Source: Trebouxia sp. TZW2008
Taxonomy: Eukaryota; Chlorophyta; Trebouxiophyceae; Trebouxiales; Trebouxiaceae
NCBI GenBank assembly: GCA_002118135.1
Contig: BDIU01000235.1
Location: 1 to 64,000 of the forward strand
Length of the DNA: 64,000 bases
Direction of reading: 5' to 3'
Part shown: positions 57,601 to 64,000 of the stretch, in pieces
How the letters are laid out: every line of letters begins with the position of its first letter
Numbering within the stretch: position 1 is the first letter of the stretch
Notes under the pieces: generated by a model
What the model saw: only the letters and a program-made list of their open reading frames with translations
What the model was told of the DNA's origin: nothing
The model's database searches: none
Position numbers and translations under genes: made by a program

Positions 57601-60600
57601 CCGCTTGATGCAACCTGCTCTGTTTGTGCAGCCCCTGCAGCCAATGACATATAGATGACATGTCAATGTGAATTTGTTGCTTGTTTGTCTCCTTGATGAG
57701 AGGGATGGGACAGGCTACCAGTTTCTGCCTTCTTGTTCCTTGCCTGACGGTTGGTCTGGTTTTGAGGATAAACAGGCAACAGTGTGAAGGTGCAGCACAG
57801 GTCATGTCACTCTGCTCAGCATTAGTGCACCCTTCAACAGACCAAGATCGCACAGCTTTGCATAGAGCTGACAGAGCTTGAGTTCAAGCTCAGGTGAGAC
57901 TGGTACGCGTAGACCGTCACATGAGTAGGCGCGATGTGCTATCAGCTGAGTGCAGCTCACACCCGTGAACAGGTCACAACAGATAAATGCAGTGTGCTTA
58001 CCCTCAATGAATTTGCCTGCTTCCTGCACTTGAGTAGCCACATTGTCAGGGAGGGCTCCTGCTGCTGCCTCCTTGCCCTCTGCATGCAACTCACAGACGC
58101 TTCACATGCAGCTGGAGTGAATGTTGATAGCATGTTGACAGTCATGTAGGCTGGTGCATGAGCCTTTCTAGCTGTCAAAGTGATGTTCACATGTCAACGC
58201 CACTATGGCAGGCATCAAGTGCGCTGCAACAGCTGGAACAAAGTGCTGTACAACTGCAGTATTTGCATATCAAGCAGCAAAAGCAGCAGCAACAGGATGG
58301 GTTTTGCTTTTTGACAGCAACAGCATGTAGAGGCCTGGCTGGCAAGGCTGTTACAATTCAAAGCATGGAAATGCACTGACCTGCAATAAGGCTTTGAACA
58401 GCGGGTGTGTCTGACTTATTGTCAGTGTCATTTTGATTTCCTGTGGTGAGGGGTGACAAAGAGGAGGCCTCCCCCATGTCCCCTCCAGTCTCAGAAAGGC
58501 CGTCTGAGCTGGGCTGCTGAGCAGGCTCTGGCTGGAATGTCTCTTTGACACTCTCAAGGAACCCACCAGGACCGTTTTCACTGGCAGCCTCAGTGGGTGT
58601 GGTGGCTGTGGTGAGGGCTGGTGGACTTGAAACCTCCCTCTCTGCACCTCCAGTCTCAGAGAGGCCCTCTGTGCTAGGCTGCTTGGCAGCTTCTGGCTGA
58701 AATAGCTCCCTTAGACTCTCAAAGAAGCCACCAGAACTGCTTTCAGGGGCTGAAGCTGATTGAGCAGCATCTGCATAACAAAGCAGCACTCAATGCAGAT
58801 CAGCAATACGACAAGGCTTAAGCTTTGCAAGACTGGTCATGATCTTTGTCAATACATGGACTTGACTCTTGCTGATAAAGTAAGTTCTGGACAAGTGCTG
58901 CCAAGCAGGGACTGTTCAGCTTGAAACTCTGGCTGCCGTATGTATTATACCAGTTGTTTGGCATGGCAAGGTCCTCAAAGCAAGGTCCTCACTAGTAGAC
59001 TTGATCACTACAGAGACACCTGCTTAGCTTACCCTGAGTGAGCTTGCCAGCTTCTTCTACCTGGCTGGCAACCTTGTCAGGAATTGCCTCTGCCGCTGCT
59101 TCCTTCCCCTCTACACTCACACACAAAGAGACTTAGGCTTGCAGCAACATGACACCTTTAGCCAACCCTGCTCTGACAACACAGGCAAAAAGACACAGAG
59201 TGTGCCAACAGCAAAGGCAAAAGGACGCAGACTATGCAGATCGCGCCAAGATTGTCAAGTCAACCAGGCACAATATATTGGGTGTGTGCAGCGGCTGCCC
59301 CTGCCATGAAATGACCAAGTTGGTTGCTGCTTTGAGACCAGCAATCCCGGGCTGCTTTGATGCACAGGATGGACTGCTTTTACTTCTGAAGGGATCAACT
59401 TTTGTTTCCTTTTCTGACCAAGCAAACGGTCATGTCCATGCATTTACTGAGTCAAGCTGTGAAGCTATGTCCAGCAATGCCTAAATGCTGACCAGATGAT
59501 GGTTTGTATCAACAACCAAGCCATGGCCGGTCCTTGGTCAAACACAAGTCGTGAAGCAATTGTTGTGCTATCTTTGAGGCACAGTCAAGCACTGTCAAAG
59601 GATTTGCAGACTTGGGATTGTGCATGCAAGCTTGAATGGTTGTGTATGCAGGGCCAGCGAGAAACATTCAACCTTGTGGGCAAAACATGAACCCAGCAGC
59701 CCTTACGACAGCACTTGAGCATGCCCCAACATGAACAGTTACCCTGAAACGCTGAAGCAACACTGTAACCAGCAACGGCTGCAAGGTTGCACGGCGTGAA
59801 CAAACTGACCTTCCACTAGGCTTTGGACAGCAGGGGTGTCAGACTTCTTGTCAGTGTCAGCCTCAATGGCAGCAGTGAGGGCTGGTGGGGGCGAGGCCTC
59901 CCCCTTGGCCCCCTCTGTGCTGGAAGGGTCCTCTGTGCTAGGCTGCTGTGCAGCCTCTGGCTGGAATCTCTCCCTCAAACTTTCGAAGAACCCGCCAAGA
60001 CCGCTTGCAGGGGGCTCATCTGTTTTGGCTGCCTCTGCACACCCAGGCAACTGGTCAAAGCATGTAAGACAAATCTATTGGCCTGAAGGAGAGAATGCGC
60101 AGGTTTGCGTACTGAATGCTTGATGTGCATCACAAGATCCCGTTACTCCCCTTGATTGCATCCTTCTCCTGGCAAGGCTGCTGAGCATCACCATATGACT
60201 TACAAAGATAAGCACAGGTGTGATGGACGAGCCGCAATATTGAATTTGACATGGTAGGGTGTGTTATGATGGAGCGTGGGGTTGCATCATTCATTGCAGG
60301 GTTGAGTCATCCAAACACGAGACATTATGCAGAGGTTGTTCAGAAGATGCTGTATTGTGCTTACCCTGAGTAAGCTTGCCTGCCTCTTCTACTTGGGTGG
60401 CTACCTTGTCAGGAATTGCCTCTGCAGCTGCTTCCTTCACGTCTGCATGCATGTTTGCACAGGGGTTGCAGCAAGTCATCAGCTCCCTCAGCATGGGCCG
60501 CAGCTACTTAAAGTTGCACATAGTGATGTGCAACCCATGCATAAGCCTTGCAGTCATGCAAGAATTGCAGATGTCATTCTTGCTGTGTGCAGCATGGTGG

Positions 60601-63537
60601 CAGCATCATGCCTCAAACAAAGGCAGCAAGCTACTCCCCCCAGGTGGATGTCAGTGAAGCAGTGCTTGCAGTATGCTTGCTAGATAGTATGCGTGCCAGA
60701 CTGATGCTTTGCAACTCAAAGCTCATAGACCAGCAGAGGTCTGTGACACGTTGTTGTATCGCCTGCCCACAGTTGCTGCAAATGAAAGAGGAGCTGACAT
60801 TGCAGGCTGAGACGTGTCAAGAGAATCGGGGCTACTGACCGTCCAGAAGGCCTTGAATAGCAGGTGTATCTGACTTCTTGTCAGTACCAGCCTCGACGGC
60901 AGCCCTGAGGGCTGGCGGGGACGAGGCCTCCCCCTTGGCCCCGATTGTGCTGGAAAGGCTCTCTGTGCTAGGCTGCTGTGCTGCATCTGGCTGGAACCTC
61001 TCTTTTAGACTTTCAAAAAAGCCGCCAAGACCGCCTGTGGGCGCCTCAACTGCTTTTGAAGGCTCTGCAAAGACACAATATCTTATTTATACAGTGGTGC
61101 TTGCAAGCATTTCCGACTGCTGTCTTGTTGTTGTGAGGCATCCTTCAATACAAAAGATGCTTTACAAAGACTTGTGTTACAACGCCGTCACATTCACTCT
61201 GACTAGAATGCAAATGCATTGCCTGATTGTTTGCTTGGCTCTGCAGCAACTGGCGGCGCCTTATTGGGCATACAGCAAACAATTTTGTAAAGCATTTTGC
61301 CAAGCTTGATGCATGACTGACGTTTGCGTTGCCAATTGCAGTTGCACTGCAACCCTACCGCTTGCTGTTCAGATCAACAAGAGACTCCATGTGAACCAGC
61401 TGCTGGCAGTGGGAACAAAGCAACAGTAGCAGCAGGACAAGTGATGCTTCAGTTCATAGAACTGCAGATTGCATCAAGGACCATGTTGCCCATTTTGACA
61501 TTGGCAGAGCCATTCGAGAGTTTGATCAGCTGTATGGCTCTGCCAATAACTACCCAGCTGAAGGTGGGATGACATCCATCATGCACACCATGCTACAAAT
61601 GCAGGTGCACTCACCCTCAGTGAGCTTGCTGGCTTCTTCAACTTGAGAGGCCACCGTGTCAGGAATTGCTTCTGCTGCTGCTTCCTTCCCCTCTGTACAC
61701 ACATGCAACACTCAGTGAACATGGACACTGAGTCTCTGGCCGTTGTGGCTGCGGAATATGCTGACATCAGAATCTTGCCAGCGCATTTGACGCTTGTGTA
61801 CCGCACATTGCTGCTTTGTCAATGCAGCGCATGCTTTATCATGAGTGCAATGTCATGAGCGCTAGGAAGTGACTGCACTGCCGAAATACAACAAAGCACT
61901 GCCAGCCTCTTGCAATGCTGACTTACACGCTCAACCTCGCAACCAACATCAACACTGACATCCTGGGCTGCCTCTTTAGACAGAGGCTCTCATTATGATG
62001 CCCAACGGCGTAGACTATTCCTTTTTCTTCCTTCTATCAACACTGACTGAGATCATTAAAGTGCTAACCTTCCACAAGGCTTTGCACAGCAGGAGTGTCT
62101 GACTTCTTGTCAGTGTCGGCCTCAATGGCAGCAGTGAGGGCTGGTGGGGGCGAAGCCTCCCCCTTGGCCCCCTCTGTGCTGGAAAGGTTCTCTTTACTAG
62201 GCTGCTGAGTAGTTTCTGGCTGAAAGCGCTCTTTCAAGCTTTCAAAGAAACCGCCAAAGCCGCCTGAGGAGGCCTCAGCTGCTTTGCTTGACTCTGCAGA
62301 ACATAGCAGATGCTGCTGCCTGGCATTGCTTCAGGAGTGCCCTTGTCTACGACTTTGCATGGACGTCAGCCAAGGACTGCAAAGTTGCAGAATTGAGCAT
62401 ACGCCACTTGACAAACTAGAAAATTTGAAACCCATGACATCCAGTTCCGCAGACAAAGCTGCTGATATCGCACCAACACTGCCACGTTGTCCCACCCTGC
62501 CAAGCAGAGCGTGATCTCTTTTCTTTGTGATTGGTGTCGAGCAATCATGTCCATTGGCTCACAAGAAGAATCCTATCTCGCATTTGCGAGGACACAGGTG
62601 TCAAAGCAGTCAAGAGAAGCATACCTTCAGTAAGCTTGCCAGCTTCTTCCACTTGGCTTGCTACCTTGTCAGGGATGGCCTCTGCTGCTGCTTCCTTCCC
62701 CTCTGCAAAAGCAGACACAGTTGTCAGGCTGCAGAAAATGACTCAGCTTCAAAAGCAATGAAGCCAGCTTGCATTACAACAGTGGTACTGGTAGCTGTTG
62801 TACATGCCGTGAATCCACAAGCCGAGTTTCTCTGGGACTCTTTTGCAGAACCATGGCCCGAATATGATATGTAACTGGTCACAGGTCAACACAAAGTAGG
62901 GCATTACATTGCAAACAGCCAGCACTGAATGATGCCAGCATTGGACGTATTGACAGAGATGGCATGACTCAGCATCTGACAGAGCTGGCATGTATACAGA
63001 ATGAGGGCTACTGGCTTGCGAACTGCAAGTGGAAAGCGTCGCAAACAAGCGCATCTGCAAAGACACTTCACAGGGTCGTGTCCTGTTCAGGCCTATTTTC
63101 TAAGTCATACGCCGCATCGTTGTAATGCTGACCTTCCATGAGGCTCTGAACAGCAGGTGTGTCAGACTTCTTGTCAGTGTCGGCCTCAATGCCAGCAGTG
63201 AGGGCTGGTGGCGGCGAGGCCTCCCCCTTGGCCCCTTCTGTCTCAGACAGGCCCTCTGTGCTAGGTGGCTTGGCAGCTTCTGGCTGGAACCTCTCCTTCA
63301 AGCTTTCAAAAAGCCCGCCAAACCCGCGTGACTGGGCTGCTGCAGGTTCTGAAGCCCCTTGGCTGCTGGATGGACCTGAATCTGTGCTGCTTGGGGTCTC
63401 CTGGGTTGAGCTGGGGGGGCTCGTGGGGGTCTGTTCCTGCAGGGGTGGAGGTATGGTTGGGCTGGGCTCTTCTGGAGAAGAAGTAGGGGTTGTCTCTGCC
63501 TTTGATTCCTCTTTTGAGCTGTCCACAGCCGGTACAG
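42000..63537 (-). CDS. Large modular gene of tandemly duplicated phase 1-1 exons; 5' end outside window
   Basis: At least 32 minus-strand exons are recognisable from 63537 to the TAA at 42000-42002. Nearly all start after gcag in phase 1 and end with G|GT in phase 1, so any number of modules keeps the frame. 5' to 3' there are eight long/short exon pairs, five further pairs of two related types, smaller unique exons, a 134-bp exon (45891-46024), a giant exon (42993-45468) and a terminal exon (42000-42418). The protein is rich in Ala, Ser, Pro, Glu and Lys. Short amphipathic motifs (GGFFESLKERFQPE, FFDKVKEAFTPEPA) alternate with disordered linkers. I saw no enzyme motif or cysteine pattern. 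No start codon or signal sequence is in the window. I do not recognise the family; a structural, membrane-surface or stress-protective role is speculation. Confidence 0.8.
42993..45468 (-). other. Giant 2.5-kb exon of the large gene
   Basis: It enters in phase 0 (VDPGDVLLVIPQEAIPEDLK) and leaves in phase 1 (DADNPANTG). The first 60 residues are ordered and acidic (LADLQPGDAVVLELDQKDLE). The rest is low-complexity Ser/Ala/Lys/Pro/Gln, including a region of reiterated 'AEKQ-S-P-KPAGDSKP' units at about 44150-43750. A C-terminal stretch of helical repeats follows (DLLTKAIGSLDAFTKTIGAV, then FTEAAVSAGDITEGISRAAD) that could be amphipathic. Unbroken length over 820 codons shows selection. Confidence 0.85.
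45601..45712 (-). pseudogene. Decayed copy of the 5' end of the giant exon
   Basis: It matches the first 90-100 bp of exon 45468-42993 including the acceptor-side codons VDPGDVLLVIP, about 240 bp upstream on the minus strand. A TAA appears where the real exon reads QEAI. A duplicated exon start in early decay. Confidence 0.85.
45891..48123 (-). other. Unique linker exons of the large gene and decayed FSDIAK copies
   Basis: Exons 48123-48022 (DFETAEAAAADSDRDPVRLF), 47583-47395 (ending SDTPAVKGLSEG, a relative of the long module) and 47043-46981 (ESVKPEAFAEQLEQAGNLGR, a relative of the short module) are phase 1-1. Exon 46024-45891 encodes SPSDPPPGGFFNFSDIAKEE and leaves in phase 0 into the giant exon. 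Upstream of it are diverged copies at about 46240-46155 (PPPGAFINFNAVAEEEE), 46375-46310 (LPWGFIDFSDVNK) and 46500-46440 (GGFADFSDIAKK). The third lacks an acceptor. Confidence 0.75.
46013..46114. repeat. Near-perfect 51-bp tandem duplication
   Basis: Units 46013-46063 and 46064-46114 differ at about one base. They include the acceptor region and first codons of exon 46024-45891, so the splice acceptor itself is duplicated. This looks like a very recent event. Confidence 0.92.
48697..48855. mobile_element. Degraded copy of the 5367-5540 MITE, opposite orientation
   Basis: The sequence 'tgttctttgtaaggacactt' and two further 'atgtaaggacag'-type motifs match the reverse complement of the intact element. 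Terminal repeats are eroded. It lies in an intron of the large gene. Confidence 0.7.
50375..50570. repeat. Intronic tandem duplication, about 100-bp unit
   Basis: Two units share 'accaagcatgacacagtc', 'aagcttcacaacagcaga' and 'accacaagaggcagctcaac' in the intron between exons 50694 and 50293. Confidence 0.85.
54600..54870. repeat. Intronic tandem duplication, about 140-bp unit
   Basis: Two units share 'atggtgcagactggggacag' and 'gtctgctgcaaagttcacaa' blocks within the intron between exons 55021 and 54112. No coding signal. Confidence 0.85.
55690..55872. mobile_element. Degraded copy of the 5367-5540 MITE, same orientation
   Basis: 'gactgctttgattaccaagg' matches 'gactgctttggttaccaagg' of the intact element, and the 'cagtcagaaggcagtggtga' and 'gcttacatcaaaaatatcct' blocks follow in the same order. 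The ends are eroded. It sits in the intron just 5' (minus-strand sense) of short exon 55652-55575. Confidence 0.75.
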
Positions 63538-64000
63538 CTGCATCAGCATGAAGCCACTGCTTAGTCACTGACAGAGTCAGATAGTTTATGCTCCACAGTG
63601 CTGTCTGCATGATGCTGCAGAAAAATCTGCCAAACTTGATTTCAGCAGTGCAGCCCTTCCTAAAGCATCGCAAAGCAGGCAAGAGGGCCTGACGGATCAG
63701 CTGTTCCAAAACCCAGCAGGCTTGACATGCTCAATTTCTGGTGACACTGATACACATCAGCCCCTCCCAAAAACATTGCTGGTATCGGTTTTACGCTCAA
63801 AAAGTGTAAACCAAGAGAGAGAAAAAGGAATGAAAATGGGTAAGAGACTTTCCTTTCTTTTTCTGTTATATACGCTTGACATGCACTCACACACACAGTG
63901 AAATTATAATCTGATTGAATCAGTGAGCTCATCCTACGGGCTGTGATGAAAGTAACAGTAAGCAGAACTCAAATGATTATGCTTTGCATTCACTGAAATA
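63538..64000. other. Right edge, probably intron of the large gene
   Basis: No exon with both splice sites and a phase-1 frame could be placed here on the minus strand. The 5' end of the large gene must lie to the right of the window, or its first exon is too short to see. Confidence 0.5.

Larger units (their letters stand above)
54032..63537 (-). repeat. Long/short exon array: eight module pairs
   Basis: Long exons: 63537-63133, 62293-62069, 61064-60840, 60034-59810, 58770-58381, 57634-57410, 56528-56304, 55245-55021. Six are exactly 225 bp; the first carries a Pro/Ser-rich extension (405 bp) and the fifth is a fused double (390 bp). Their shared core is GGFFESLKERFQPE, then QPSTEGLSSTEGAKGEASPP and DTDKKSDTPAVQSL. 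Short exons: 62702-62625, 61692-61615, 60442-60365, 59110-59033, 58079-58002, 56853-56776, 55652-55575 (all 78 bp) and 54112-54032 (81 bp). Their core is EGKEAAAEAIPDKVASQVEE, an amphipathic helix. Introns differ strongly between pairs while exons keep length and frame, which argues for selection on the protein. Confidence 0.92.

Noticed and set aside
63660..63932. Minus-strand 90-codon frame at the right edge as a first exon of the large gene
   Set aside because: No donor in phase 1 before 63537 and no signal-peptide logic; more likely intron.

Overview
The window is nuclear DNA of an intron-rich eukaryote, most likely a green alga (Chlorophyta). The reasons are many GT-AG introns ending in the acceptor TGCAG, a plant-type purple acid phosphatase, a plant-style chromatin protein that joins a 4CXXC_R1 zinc finger to a DDT domain, a plant-type mitochondrial L28, and a decayed Ty3/gypsy element. 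I saw no operons, Shine-Dalgarno sites, CRISPR arrays or rRNA. The genus cannot be told from the sequence. Coordinates of multi-exon genes were built by hand from splice signals and checked by reading-frame phase.

Layout, plus strand, left to right: a secreted purple acid phosphatase (341-8811, 11 exons, complete); an orphan terminal exon (9576-9713); a DDR/CDCA7-like zinc finger + DDT + WHIM-like gene (9771-20275) with a small unrelated gene apparently nested in one intron (about 12240-12970); an unknown 228-residue protein (20742-21642); a ZBBX-like low-complexity protein (22249 to about 25868); an unknown small membrane-like protein (26888-27551, 5' end unresolved); a minus-strand, 5'-truncated gypsy pol relic (27960-30560); an atypical protein kinase with no visible P-loop exon (30582-33586); TRM112 (34351-34719, intronless); and mitochondrial ribosomal protein bL28m (35546-36097).

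Minus strand, right half: a 173-residue single-pass membrane protein (37502-38418); a short Ala-rich gene ending in a membrane-anchor exon (39593 to about 40854); and a very large gene (42000 to beyond 63537, 5' end outside the window). The large gene is built from tandemly duplicated, phase 1-1 exons: eight alternating pairs of a long exon (usually 225 bp) and a short exon (usually 78 bp), then five pairs of two related exon types, then a 2.5-kb giant exon.

The unifying theme is local tandem duplication of exon-plus-intron segments (about 70 to 300 bp, or over 1 kb for the module pairs). In the phosphatase, the DDR-like gene, the kinase and the ZBBX-like gene one copy stays canonical and the others sit in introns as decaying pseudo-exons. 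In the large minus-strand gene the copies have kept frame and exon length, giving an open-ended modular protein of amphipathic helices and disordered linkers. I do not recognise this protein family and consider it the best candidate for something undescribed.
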